IMG/VR virus record: IMGVR_UViG_3300033995_000135
Location: 1-21,534 of that record
Reading direction: 5' to 3' (one strand)
From: a virus
Length of the DNA: 21,534 bases
Part shown: positions 6,863-14,814 of the stretch, one piece after another
Numbering within the stretch: position 1 is the first letter of the stretch
How the letters are laid out: each line of letters opens with the position of its first letter
The notes under the pieces: generated by a model
Told to the model about the DNA's origin: nothing
Seen by the model: the letters and a program-made list of their open reading frames with translations, nothing else
The model's database searches: none
Made by a program: the position numbers and the translations under genes

Positions 6863-8743
6863 TTAAGATAGATCTACAATCTCGCAAGCACCAGCAGTAC
6901 ACGCCAAAGCATGAGAACTCTTAGTTGAATCTACTAGTTCATACTTCTCTAACAAACTCCAATCAACTTCCACCTTAGGAAATAAATTGTATGTTCGTGC
7001 ATCTACAGCTTCAAACGGTGCTTGAGTATACACATGGTCAGACTTAGGTAAGAAAGATATACCAGAAATCTTATCAAAGTTTTCGTATACCCATTGACCC
7101 ACTGATAAGAAATCAGTGTCATCATATGATACCGTAATAGATGGCTTATGGTGACAGTAATGATCTTGATATGTTTCCCATAACTTAAGATGATCCATAG
7201 CCATAAGCTTATCTTGGGTAACAGCACCGCTGCTACTCTTCTGTGGGAAGGTAAAGATACCAGTCGCATCTGGATTCATTACACAGTCTTCACTAGATAC
7301 ACCTTGATCCTTCATAAAGGAATAGATGGGATCTTTCTTGTCAATGCGTACACGACGCAGATAGAACGGAGCATATCGAGGATGCAATCCACTGGCTGAG
7401 TTTGCCAAGCAAGAGGTTGTACCCTCAGGCTTGATACATGTAATAGACTTGCTATTAGGAATGTTTAACTTAGCAGCCCATGTGTGGTTGGTTTGTGTGG
7501 ATACTTCTTGGAGATAGTCCAACGCTTGTTGTAACTTACCAAGACCAGATTTACCACTCATCAAGGCATTGTCATAGATGCCAGTCATAGATACACCAAG
7601 CAATCGTTCCTCATTACAGTTGTCTTTCCACACCTTAGGTAGGTATGTAAAGTTTGTGAAGGTACTTTGTATAGTACCAATGATAGTTGCTTGTTCAATC
7701 TTACGACGGATATCTTTAAGGTTATCGGTTTCTTTAAGGACAACCGTACTTAGATTACAGAATTGATTAGGGCGTAAGATAATTTCTGAGCAGGGATTAG
7801 TACCATACTCATAGTCTGCACTACGACCAGACTTGACAGCCAAGTCACGCATAGCCTTACGGTTACAGATACCACGCTCACCTGAGTGAGAGTTGTATAA
7901 CTCTGACCACTCCTCAAGGAATTGTCCCATTGGTGGTTTTGATTGGTAGATAGCGGAGTTATTAGCTAGGGCTCTATGACCGCTAGATCCCCACCAAGAC
8001 CCGCTCTTGCATTTAGCCATCTCTCGGTCAGATAGATCAGACAATGAGATCATAGCTGATCTGCGTACGCCACCGACGATGACAGACTGAGCGATCTTGC
8101 AACAGATGTCATGGCACTCAAGTGCTGTAAGCTTACGACCCTGAGCATTAGTCATAGTTTGTACTATGAATTTAAAGGTGTCCTCAAGGGGGGCGGGTCC
8201 ACTAGCACGACCACCAAAGGTCTTAAGCTTCTCACCAGACAGGCGAACCTTGCTTACATCCCACTTATAATGCTTACCGTTGTATAAAGAAGTCATCATG
8301 GAATACAAGGCATTAGCCCAACCTTCTCTTGAATCTTCTACTACAACCACCGTATTAAAGTCTTTTGTTATGATAGATACTTTAGGCAATTGATCTACAC
8401 AGCGGTGTTCAACTGAGTAGCCAACACCAGTACCACACATAAGAATATACATGAGGTTGCTGAATGAATCTACTGAGTCAATCTCAAGGTAGGCACAGTT
8501 ATACAGGGCAGTATGATCCTTATCCAAGGCTGGACCAGCGGTCATAAGACCACGCATACTTGGTAACACCTCAAGATTAAGGATAGCATCCTTAATATCA
8601 GGTCTTGTTAACAGCAATGGTGTCTTACTTGTAAAGTAATTCCACCATCTATCCACAGTTTCTTCCCAAGTTTCTCGTCTATTCTTATCTTCAACCCAGC
8701 GACTATAGCGACTTAACGCTATGAAATTTTGAAATGTATCCAT
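6863..8743 (-). CDS. nrdJ: Ribonucleotide reductase, class II (adenosylcobalamin-dependent, RTPR-like)
   Basis: 626 residues. It would reduce ribonucleotides to deoxyribonucleotides with a B12-derived radical. The family signatures are ALYNCAYLEID (redox Cys83), ILMCGTGVGYSVE, NPCSEI (Asn316, thiyl-radical Cys318, Glu320), FCNLSTVV (redox partner Cys329), PEGTTS, and the C-terminal shuttle pair Cys615/Cys620. The spacings 318-329 and 615-620 equal those of the monomeric Lactobacillus leichmannii enzyme (408-419 and 731-736), which supports the RTPR subtype over dimeric class I. It is shorter than that 739-residue enzyme. No NrdB or activase is present, as expected for class II. The start overlaps the upstream stop as TAATG, suggesting translational coupling with the dUTPase-like gene. 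Confidence 0.93.
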   Translation of the reverse strand: MDTFQNFIALSRYSRWVEDKNRRETWEETVDRWWNYFTSKTPLLLTRPDIKDAILNLEVLPSMRGLMTAGPALDKDHTALYNCAYLEIDSVDSFSNLMYILMCGTGVGYSVEHRCVDQLPKVSIITKDFNTVVVVEDSREGWANALYSMMTSLYNGKHYKWDVSKVRLSGEKLKTFGGRASGPAPLEDTFKFIVQTMTNAQGRKLTALECHDICCKIAQSVIVGGVRRSAMISLSDLSDREMAKCKSGSWWGSSGHRALANNSAIYQSKPPMGQFLEEWSELYNSHSGERGICNRKAMRDLAVKSGRSADYEYGTNPCSEIILRPNQFCNLSTVVLKETDNLKDIRRKIEQATIIGTIQSTFTNFTYLPKVWKDNCNEERLLGVSMTGIYDNALMSGKSGLGKLQQALDYLQEVSTQTNHTWAAKLNIPNSKSITCIKPEGTTSCLANSASGLHPRYAPFYLRRVRIDKKDPIYSFMKDQGVSSEDCVMNPDATGIFTFPQKSSSGAVTQDKLMAMDHLKLWETYQDHYCHHKPSITVSYDDTDFLSVGQWVYENFDKISGISFLPKSDHVYTQAPFEAVDARTYNLFPKVEVDWSLLEKYELVDSTKSSHALACTAGACEIVDLS

Positions 8744-9201
8744 TACTTTGTAACCTCATTCAATCTTTTAACTCTAATAAACTCTGGCGTATATAAACTA
8801 ACAATTAATAACTCAGCAATAACTTGTTGATTATAAAGTGTAACACGCTTCTGAGTTGATATATTCTTAACAGGAATCTTTATCTCGGTAGTATGATCTG
8901 GGGTAATTATTGTAAACCCAGATGGTATAACTAAACCATCAACCTTTAAACTAATTATAGCACAACAGTTTTTAGGTAACTTAAGACTTAAGTTTGTAGA
9001 TAAAATTGCTGATTCTTCTCCTTTAATTATTAGCATCGAACTTAAATTTGCTTTTAAATTAAAGATAGTGTTACATTTATTAGTTGCTTCTGGCATATGT
9101 TCAGCCACAATATTAATAATATTGGGGTTAATATACTCAGTAACTACCTTAACCTTATCCTTCTTACCCATAAATTTTAATAGTTTATCAAACATAACCA
9201 T
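8743..9201 (-). CDS. dUTPase-like fold protein without clear catalytic motifs (152 aa)
   Basis: I place the start at the ATG at 9201 (MVMFDKLLKF), 6 bases after AGAGG; the frame is open from 9240. Residues about 48-140 follow the strand order of trimeric dUTPases: NLKANLSS, ILSTNLSLKLPKNCCAI (like the TG-x-x-x-x-x-P segment), EIKIPVKNIS (like GEIKV-x-L-x-N) and QQVIAELLIVS (like GDRIAQL). The catalytic RSG(L/M)A and the GxIDxxYRG motif are not recognisable, so activity is doubtful. The family suggestion is mine from the pattern and needs a structure-based test. Position directly before ribonucleotide reductase supports a nucleotide-pool or regulatory role. A capsid-type jelly roll is an alternative. 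Confidence 0.7.
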   Translation of the reverse strand: MVMFDKLLKFMGKKDKVKVVTEYINPNIINIVAEHMPEATNKCNTIFNLKANLSSMLIIKGEESAILSTNLSLKLPKNCCAIISLKVDGLVIPSGFTIITPDHTTEIKIPVKNISTQKRVTLYNQQVIAELLIVSLYTPEFIRVKRLNEVTK

Positions 9202-9210
9202 ATCCATCCT

Positions 9211-9245
9211 CTTTCTTACGGTATCTCTTAGCCCCAACAATGGGG
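9211..9245 (-). promoter_or_regulatory. Hairpin-CTAAGAG element, copy B of a repeated regulatory site
   Basis: On the minus strand CCCCA-TTGT-TGGGG forms a hairpin, followed by CTAAGAGATACCGTAAGAAAG and then the ribosome site of the dUTPase-like gene. Except for a 7-base gap and a few substitutions this repeats the element at 16665-16706. The hairpin overlaps the last codons of the exonuclease gene. The promoter function is inferred from the repetition and from the T7-family-like CTA-x-AG core. Confidence 0.5.
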
Positions 9246-9995
9246 AGTCCAGAGAATAACCTTATTATTTACAATTAAACCATCCTTAATAATGAACTTA
9301 ACCTCACCAGCCCTAAGGATTCTGACACACCTAGCCATCTTTAAGGCATAAGCAATATCATAGTGTTCCTTATCTTTGTTAACTACAGTCTCATAAGCAG
9401 CCATAACGGCAGCTGTCCAGTTAGTTGGTGTAGTAGAGTCCAATAACTTATTAGCTTTAACAGCACCCATCTTCCAGATACCACCAATATTATCGGTAGT
9501 ATCACCAGTCAGCCATTGCATATGGAAGTTACGGTCAGCTTCCTGCTCAGTCAACATAACAGGAGACTCTTCCTTATCAGGGTTCCAATGCCATCCTGGA
9601 ACTGATCTTAAGTCTTTGTCTATGGTAACCGCAATAGTATCTCGGTCAGACTGTGATGCCTTGACACCCATGATATCATCAGCTTCGATACAGATACCTG
9701 TATGATTAGGAAGCATATCCTTAATACATTGGGTGACAATGGGTAGACTTTCGGGTGCTTGTCTACTGACATCACGGTGAGCCTTGTAAGACTCAAGGAC
9801 AGTCCGTCTATAGTTATCTTTGCGAGAGCATGAGAAAGCCACAGTAACATCAGTCACTCCTGCTGGTGTCCACTTAACAAGGTCATCCTGTACCCAGTCT
9901 TGGATGCCATCTACACCATCAGTATCAGCTCTAAAGGCAATACGATATGCCAAGATGTCTCCATCAAGCACAGCTTTAGTTGGTATCTTTATCAT
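9228..9995 (-). CDS. 5'-3' exonuclease (T7 gp6-like, FEN family)
   Basis: 255 residues. It degrades DNA from 5' ends, removing RNA primers and breaking down host DNA to feed the nucleotide pool. The metal-binding set of the FEN family is visible in order: LDGDILAY (Asp11, Asp13), IEADDIMG (Glu104, Asp106, Asp107), TIDKDLRSVPG (Asp126, Asp128) and WLTGDTTDNIGGI (Asp165, Asp168); the arch lysine/arginine segment RKDNYRRTVLESYKAHR lies at 58-74. GGAGAT is 4 bases before the ATG. The start overlaps the kinase gene by 20 bases. The last residues (TPHCWG) are encoded by a regulatory hairpin, so the very C-terminus may be free to vary. Confidence 0.9.
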   Translation of the reverse strand: MIKIPTKAVLDGDILAYRIAFRADTDGVDGIQDWVQDDLVKWTPAGVTDVTVAFSCSRKDNYRRTVLESYKAHRDVSRQAPESLPIVTQCIKDMLPNHTGICIEADDIMGVKASQSDRDTIAVTIDKDLRSVPGWHWNPDKEESPVMLTEQEADRNFHMQWLTGDTTDNIGGIWKMGAVKANKLLDSTTPTNWTAAVMAAYETVVNKDKEHYDIAYALKMARCVRILRAGEVKFIIKDGLIVNNKVILWTPHCWG

Positions 9996-10737
9996 CTTTA
10001 TCTCCTAATTTAAACCAATCTTCTGGAAGTTTATCCATTAAGTAATCAAGGGTTTCTTCTAGTACAGTATTATTATTAGGGTGACGGTTCTCCCTGTCAG
10101 CCCTACATAACTCACAGTTACAGTTAGCTTTGTTATCATCAGCAACAAGACCTAACCATGTAGGTATCTGTCTAGTACAGAACTTCTTAAAGTCTTCTTG
10201 ATTATTTTCATTATAAATATGATAATAAAAATTATCAATTACTTTAGATCTTTGTCTATCAATTGAATAAGCAAGCTCTTCACTACGGTGCTTGCGCCAC
10301 TCAGCGTTATGCTCCTCTAATTTTCTAGTACCAGCTGAGATAAATATATCAATAGCTTTGTACTTCTTACCAATCTCTAATTCATTTAGATATCTACAAT
10401 CATCTACAAGAACAACACGCTCTTTATAAAACTCAGGTTGTTCGTTTAATAACCTAACCTCTTCATCATAGACAGCGTTAACTAATTTCTCCCACTCGTT
10501 TACCCAGTGGTTTGGATTAATATCACGCATACCTTGACCAAGGTGCTGACAAAATGAACGATACTCTTCTTGATTAGAATCTTTAGTATACCCCTCAAGT
10601 GCAGCTTGTTTCTTTATACTAAGAGCAAACGGAATAATCTTTGGAGTTAGATTATTATGTACACAATACTCCGCTATGTAATTAGACAGCGTTGTCTTAC
10701 CCACTCTAGCTTGTCCCGCAATCATAACTACTATCAT
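9976..10737 (-). CDS. P-loop kinase, probably deoxynucleoside monophosphate kinase
   Basis: 253 residues. The N-terminus MIVVMIAGQARVGKTTLSNY carries a Walker A loop (Gly8 to Thr16), and VLVDDCRYLNELE (Asp112, Asp113, Arg115) matches the DDxR(F/Y)xNE signature of T4 gp1-type dNMP kinases, which phosphorylate dNMPs released from host DNA. This fits the neighbouring exonuclease. The C-terminal third is an extension with CNCELC and a charged tail (GDKDDKDTN), not part of the usual kinase core; the cysteines might bind a metal. GGAGGA precedes the start. It overlaps the upstream gene by 32 bases and the downstream one by 20. Other P-loop nucleotide kinases are possible. Confidence 0.75.
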   Translation of the reverse strand: MIVVMIAGQARVGKTTLSNYIAEYCVHNNLTPKIIPFALSIKKQAALEGYTKDSNQEEYRSFCQHLGQGMRDINPNHWVNEWEKLVNAVYDEEVRLLNEQPEFYKERVVLVDDCRYLNELEIGKKYKAIDIFISAGTRKLEEHNAEWRKHRSEELAYSIDRQRSKVIDNFYYHIYNENNQEDFKKFCTRQIPTWLGLVADDNKANCNCELCRADRENRHPNNNTVLEETLDYLMDKLPEDWFKLGDKDDKDTN

Positions 10738-11179
10738 AGCGAATTTCCTCCATTAGTTTCTTAGGGTTACTTCTATTTTTTAAATTGTAATTCATTTTTG
10801 TATTCATAAAATCAACAGCGAGTGTGCAACAACTACTTGATTTAAAACCAAACATCCAACCAATAGTAAAACAAAATACTTCTTGTAATACGGATACTTC
10901 TTTGTGGTTATCGCATATACTTTTAATACTTTCTATATTCATATCACATGACCCAACATATTTTTTATATAAGCATTTGGATTGTGAGTTCAAACTATCT
11001 TCTGTCATTAGTCTTGGCTTAACTTTAGCTAATACCATTGGAGTTAACTTAGTAAACCCTAGATCAAATATTAAAGCAACATGACTTATATTAGACCAAG
11101 TGCATAGTTGTACTAGTTTATGAATATAACTACATCTTTTTCTATTATCATAGAACGCAATATATACATCTGTTCTCAA
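10706..11179 (-). CDS. Unknown protein, possibly a permuted papain-like (NlpC/YiiX-type) hydrolase (157 aa)
   Basis: 157 residues with a TTG start at 11179 overlapping the polymerase stop (TTGA), with GGAG 9 bases upstream. An N-terminal YIAFYDNRKRCSYIHKLVQ leads to WSNISHVALIF (His33), and later SSSCCTLAVDFMN (Cys117/118). A His on a strand preceding a Cys at a helix start is the arrangement of circularly permuted papain-like enzymes of the NlpC/P60-YiiX group, which are common in phages. That assignment is tentative. Eleven cysteines are unusual for such a short cytosolic protein. In T7 the lysozyme-amidase gene 3.5 lies in the replication block, so a cell-wall role would not be out of place. 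Confidence 0.6.
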   Translation of the reverse strand: MRTDVYIAFYDNRKRCSYIHKLVQLCTWSNISHVALIFDLGFTKLTPMVLAKVKPRLMTEDSLNSQSKCLYKKYVGSCDMNIESIKSICDNHKEVSVLQEVFCFTIGWMFGFKSSSCCTLAVDFMNTKMNYNLKNRSNPKKLMEEIRYDSSYDCGTS

Positions 11180-12885
11180 TGTGTTTCACTCCAGTTCTTA
11201 CCTACGGAATAGCCCGCATCGACCCTTATCTTTAGCCCCAACCTTACGCCAGCATCAGTAGCAGCCTCGGTAATAATCTTACCAACAGCGTCTGCAATAT
11301 CAGGTGGACAAGTGAATTGTAATTCATCATGAATGTATGCCACTTGTTTAACAAGTGTACCATATGTTTTCTTTAGGTTCCTGTTTGCAATGCACATCCA
11401 TAACTTAGATAGTACTGCCCCAGATCCTTGTAACAATGTATTAAGAGCGGCGTGTTCAGAGCGTACAGGAACAATCCTTCCATCCAATAACTTAACACCC
11501 TTAGTCTTAGCAACAGAGAACTTAACATCTTGATGAACCTTTTCTAATGCAGGAATTTCTTTTTGAAACTTCGTGCGTATTGTTTTGCCAGCAGCACTAG
11601 TGCCACCAACGATTGTACCTAGCTTCTTATCACCCGCACCGTAGCAGTATGCATAGATGAATGTCTTAGCTGCGTCTCTATCAGGTAAACCAGCAGCCTT
11701 CTGATTGTATGTATGAATGTCATCCGTTAGGATCTTATCACCATACTTACCACCATCATACTTAGCCATGAAGTGTGCAAGCATTCTTAGTTCCAATCCC
11801 TTGAGATCAGCACCAACAAGCACACAATTAGTATCAGGTATCCATAACTTTCTTGCTTCTTTATCCTTGCTTACCTGTGCCATGTTAGGTTGGGAGTGTG
11901 TACATCTACCAGTCGCCGCACCTTGTGCGTTCACTGATCCATGTATATGCCCATCCCTAGTTAGGTTGGCTCTTGTATTCCAATCAAGAACCATGCCCAT
12001 AAGTTTTATGTAGTTGAAATACTCTACTAACTTCTTTGCTTCGGGATAGTTTAGATCAGCAAGCACAGCCTCATCAACCTTTGGGTTACCCTTATCGGTT
12101 GTGGGTGGTGTCCAATTATATTTATCTTTTAGTCTACTAGCAATCTGTGTGCGTGATCCTGGGTTAAAGATCTCGACCTTAGTCTTTAGTGGTTTGCCCG
12201 TCTTTTCTGACACCCGCTCATGCACGATATCAGGGAACACAACACGCATCTCATCTTCAATACTAACTTTTTGTAATAGCAATGTGCCATATAAAATATC
12301 TCCATTGTGATAGTCATAGTTAAATCCATTATCAGTTTGCTCAGCAAGTATCTTTGATACCAAGTGTTCTAGTTTAATGACAGCAGGTGGTAAGATGTTC
12401 TCATGTGCAGCACACCACGCTAGTTGATACTTGTAAACAGCAGCACTAAGCATGACATCTTGTTCACAGTAAGTGAGCATCTCTTGTGAGTAATGATCCC
12501 ACCCACCCTTGTATTCAATCTTAGGATTCTTAAGGAACTTGCCCCACATCTCCAAGCTGTTGCCACCAAGAGGATGCTCGTTCACATCAGGATGCATTAG
12601 CCTACTGATGATCAAGCTGTCTCGATAGTTAGGACACTTAGTTTTGCGAAGTAGTCTATCAATAATAGCAAGATCAAATAAGATGTTGTGTCCTATCAGC
12701 AGGTCAGCCTTGTCCATTAGATCAGGTAACTCATGCATATTCTCTGAAGTAAACCTATATACTTTCTCTGTATCAATATCATACGCAACAGCACACCAAA
12801 TAGTCTTGGCTTCTCTAATAATTTTATCACCACTAATAGAAATCTCACTGAGTGAATCGCACTCAACATCTAGAACAAGTTTCAT
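11176..12885 (-). CDS. DNA polymerase, family A (T7 gp5-like)
   Basis: 569 residues. The 3'-5' exonuclease has LVLDVECDSL (Asp6, Glu8), LIGHNILFDLA (Asp71) and YCEQDVML (Asp143). The polymerase has motif A VGADLKGLELRMLAHFMA (Asp360), motif B RDAAKTFIYAYCYGAGDKK (Lys407, Tyr411) and motif C YIHDELQ (His519, Asp520). Tyr411 is the residue equivalent to Pol I 762 and T7 Tyr526. It is much shorter than T7 gp5 (704): the stretch between the thumb and the FNPGSR segment (about residues 222-245) is only some 20 residues long, where T7 carries its roughly 76-residue thioredoxin-binding loop. AGGAG precedes the ATG. It acts with the primase-helicase and SSB encoded just upstream. Confidence 0.95.
   Translation of the reverse strand: MKLVLDVECDSLSEISISGDKIIREAKTIWCAVAYDIDTEKVYRFTSENMHELPDLMDKADLLIGHNILFDLAIIDRLLRKTKCPNYRDSLIISRLMHPDVNEHPLGGNSLEMWGKFLKNPKIEYKGGWDHYSQEMLTYCEQDVMLSAAVYKYQLAWCAAHENILPPAVIKLEHLVSKILAEQTDNGFNYDYHNGDILYGTLLLQKVSIEDEMRVVFPDIVHERVSEKTGKPLKTKVEIFNPGSRTQIASRLKDKYNWTPPTTDKGNPKVDEAVLADLNYPEAKKLVEYFNYIKLMGMVLDWNTRANLTRDGHIHGSVNAQGAATGRCTHSQPNMAQVSKDKEARKLWIPDTNCVLVGADLKGLELRMLAHFMAKYDGGKYGDKILTDDIHTYNQKAAGLPDRDAAKTFIYAYCYGAGDKKLGTIVGGTSAAGKTIRTKFQKEIPALEKVHQDVKFSVAKTKGVKLLDGRIVPVRSEHAALNTLLQGSGAVLSKLWMCIANRNLKKTYGTLVKQVAYIHDELQFTCPPDIADAVGKIITEAATDAGVRLGLKIRVDAGYSVGKNWSETH
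11227..11243 (-). promoter_or_regulatory. Promoter-like core inside the end of the DNA polymerase gene
   Basis: The minus strand reads GGTTGGGGCTAAAGATA here, identical at 16 of 17 positions to the core of the element at 16665-16706 (GGTTGGGGCTATAGATA). It lies about 50 bases before the start of the 157-residue gene. It lacks the left half of the hairpin and is coding sequence, so it could be chance; CTAAAG is the start-site string of the T3 promoter. Confidence 0.35.
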
Positions 12886-12893
12886 ATAGACTC

Positions 12894-13091
12894 CTATTTA
12901 TTAATTTCAATTGTTTCTTGTATAGCTAACTTCTCAATAAACTTTTTACCACCGTCTTCAAGTATCCACTTGGGATCGTATACTCTATTCAAAGCATTAA
13001 CCAATTCCATCCTAGTCATACCCTCAAGATCTTCTGAGTTAGTTAAGATATTAAAAGTTAGTGTAACAATATGATTAAACTTCTTGTGCAT
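12894..13091 (-). CDS. Small unknown protein between helicase and polymerase (65 aa)
   Basis: Starts at the ATG at 13091 (MHKKFNHIVTLTFNI), 6 bases after GAGG, and overlaps the end of the primase-helicase gene by 17 bases; the longer frame from 13103 lacks a ribosome site. A beta-strand-like start is followed by SEDLEGMTRMELVNALNRV, which would be a helix, and a charged tail. T7 also has small genes (4.3-4.7) at this place. I recognise no family. Translational coupling in the replication operon is likely. Confidence 0.65.
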   Translation of the reverse strand: MHKKFNHIVTLTFNILTNSEDLEGMTRMELVNALNRVYDPKWILEDGGKKFIEKLAIQETIEINK

Positions 13092-14814
13092 TTGTATCCT
13101 CATTGTTAAAGACTACAGAACCACCATCATCCATAGCAAACCCAATCTCCTTGAGTCTACCATTCTTACGATCATAGTATAGTGCAGTAGCAATACCAGC
13201 ACGACCAGTCAATCTATTCTTGAGTACACGGATGATTGTTGTATTGGCAACAGTATCATCTGAGTTCTGTCGGTCTCGTTCAAGAGCAACAACAGTATTA
13301 GGTACTGAAGATAACGCACCAGATCCTCTAAGATCTTGCAGCGTGATACGATCACCCTCTTCAAAGGCTTTGTCAGTCTTCTTAAGTTGTGATACGATAT
13401 CAACATGCACACCAGTGCGAACAGAGATGGCTCGTAGTTCTTTCATAAGTGTATCAATGATGATACGCTCTGAGTTACCACCATCCACATCCTTGTTGGT
13501 GATACCAAGCAAGCCAGCAGCGGCAGCAGTAATGTGATCAAGTACAATCACATCTACCTTTAATGACACAGCCATGAATTCCATTCGTGCTAAGAGATTA
13601 CTCATTGCGTTATTACCAAGATGGTCGTACACATATAAGGAAGTCTCAGCTAACTTTTGTCTAGCTTGTGCATACTCTTCGTTGGTAAAGTCATTTACAA
13701 AATCCATATTAATTCTAGGCTTACCTAATTTAGTACGAAGATCGTTCATCATCTTGCCAGCCATGATAGCACGGACAGGCTTGTTCAAGATCAGACTGAT
13801 CATGTCATCCATAGTCTCCTGTGGTGACTCCTCAAGCATGATCGCACCGACTGATCTTCCTTCCTCAAGATGATTCAAGATCAACTCACGGAGGATCGTA
13901 GACTTGCCAGAGCCAGTACCAGAAGCCCACAAGGTAATCTCACCACCACGCTGACCGATCAAGTATTCTGATAGCGTATCAAATGGGAATGGGTATACCT
14001 TAGTGTTAGAGATATCAGTTGAGTCACGGACAATAGATGAGATATGTAAAATCTCGTCAGGTGAATACTGTTGTGCTTCCCATATAGCGGAGACAACAGC
14101 CTTGCCCTGTGCATTCATAAGACATTCATTAGCATCCTTGTATGGAAGCTTAGCGATCTTACATTTTCCAGGAGGTAGGATATCAGCAACAGCCTTAGCA
14201 GCATCACGACCTGGGGTATCGTTATCAAAGCACAGTACAACTTCTTGGTATGAGCAAACAAACTCAAGGTTCTCTTTGATAGATTTGACAGCGGATGATG
14301 CACCATTAGGCAAGCTAACTACTGCCCATGTGCCACCTAATAGTTGGTTCACAGTCATGCAATCAATCTCACCCTCAGTAATGATGACACGCTTACCACC
14401 ACCTGTACGCCACAAGTGTTGACCATACAACTCAAGCTTCTTTGTATCACCCTTCCAGAAGAACTGTTTATCAGGACCTCGGAGATGTTGAGCAACAAGT
14501 TCAGTACCGTTATAGTAATTAGCAATCTCTACTTCTTTACCGTTGATGATAGCAGACTCATAGCCATACAAACGGCAAGTCTTCTGATCAATGTTACGGT
14601 GTTGTAATCCAATGATAGTACCCTTAGATGGTTTCAGTACGCCAGCATCTTTAATCTCTTCAGTTCTTTCGGTCACAGTATGACCTCCTTTTTTCTCGTA
14701 GTGTTTACATGCAAAGCAATACCAATGATCATCATACTCAACAAAGTTATTACACTTGTTGTCATTGCCAACAGAAGCACACTTAGGACATTGCTTCTTA
14801 ATACCAGTTGTCAT
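13075..14814 (-). CDS. Primase-helicase (T7 gp4-like)
   Basis: 579 residues from the ATG at 14814, against 566 in T7. It unwinds the fork and makes primers. In order: a zinc-binding domain with Cys9, Cys12, Cys33 and Cys36 (CPKC, CFAC); the TOPRIM primase with IITEGEIDCMTVNQL (Glu147, Glu149) and CFDNDTPGRDA (Asp197, Asp199); then a RecA-type helicase with Walker A ASGTGSGKST (Lys304), MLEES (Glu329), Walker B VIVLDH (Asp426), and IVSQLKKTD with LQDLRGSGALSSVPNTVVAL. I prefer 14814 over the frame-open 14841 because GGAGAT lies in the right place and the start overlaps the thyX stop as TAATG. The long form retaining the zinc domain is the only one with a clear ribosome site. Confidence 0.95.
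   Translation of the reverse strand: MTTGIKKQCPKCASVGNDNKCNNFVEYDDHWYCFACKHYEKKGGHTVTERTEEIKDAGVLKPSKGTIIGLQHRNIDQKTCRLYGYESAIINGKEVEIANYYNGTELVAQHLRGPDKQFFWKGDTKKLELYGQHLWRTGGGKRVIITEGEIDCMTVNQLLGGTWAVVSLPNGASSAVKSIKENLEFVCSYQEVVLCFDNDTPGRDAAKAVADILPPGKCKIAKLPYKDANECLMNAQGKAVVSAIWEAQQYSPDEILHISSIVRDSTDISNTKVYPFPFDTLSEYLIGQRGGEITLWASGTGSGKSTILRELILNHLEEGRSVGAIMLEESPQETMDDMISLILNKPVRAIMAGKMMNDLRTKLGKPRINMDFVNDFTNEEYAQARQKLAETSLYVYDHLGNNAMSNLLARMEFMAVSLKVDVIVLDHITAAAAGLLGITNKDVDGGNSERIIIDTLMKELRAISVRTGVHVDIVSQLKKTDKAFEEGDRITLQDLRGSGALSSVPNTVVALERDRQNSDDTVANTTIIRVLKNRLTGRAGIATALYYDRKNGRLKEIGFAMDDGGSVVFNNEDTNAQEV

Noticed and set aside
8701-8712. CTATAG in the RNR gene (and another near 9806 in the exonuclease gene)
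   Set aside because: Only the six-base palindrome is shared; the G-rich or hairpin context of the candidate promoters is missing.
13220-14607. Several plus-strand ORFs of 87-139 codons over the primase-helicase gene
   Set aside because: They are complements of a well-supported gene; nothing on the plus strand shows ribosome sites or domain motifs.
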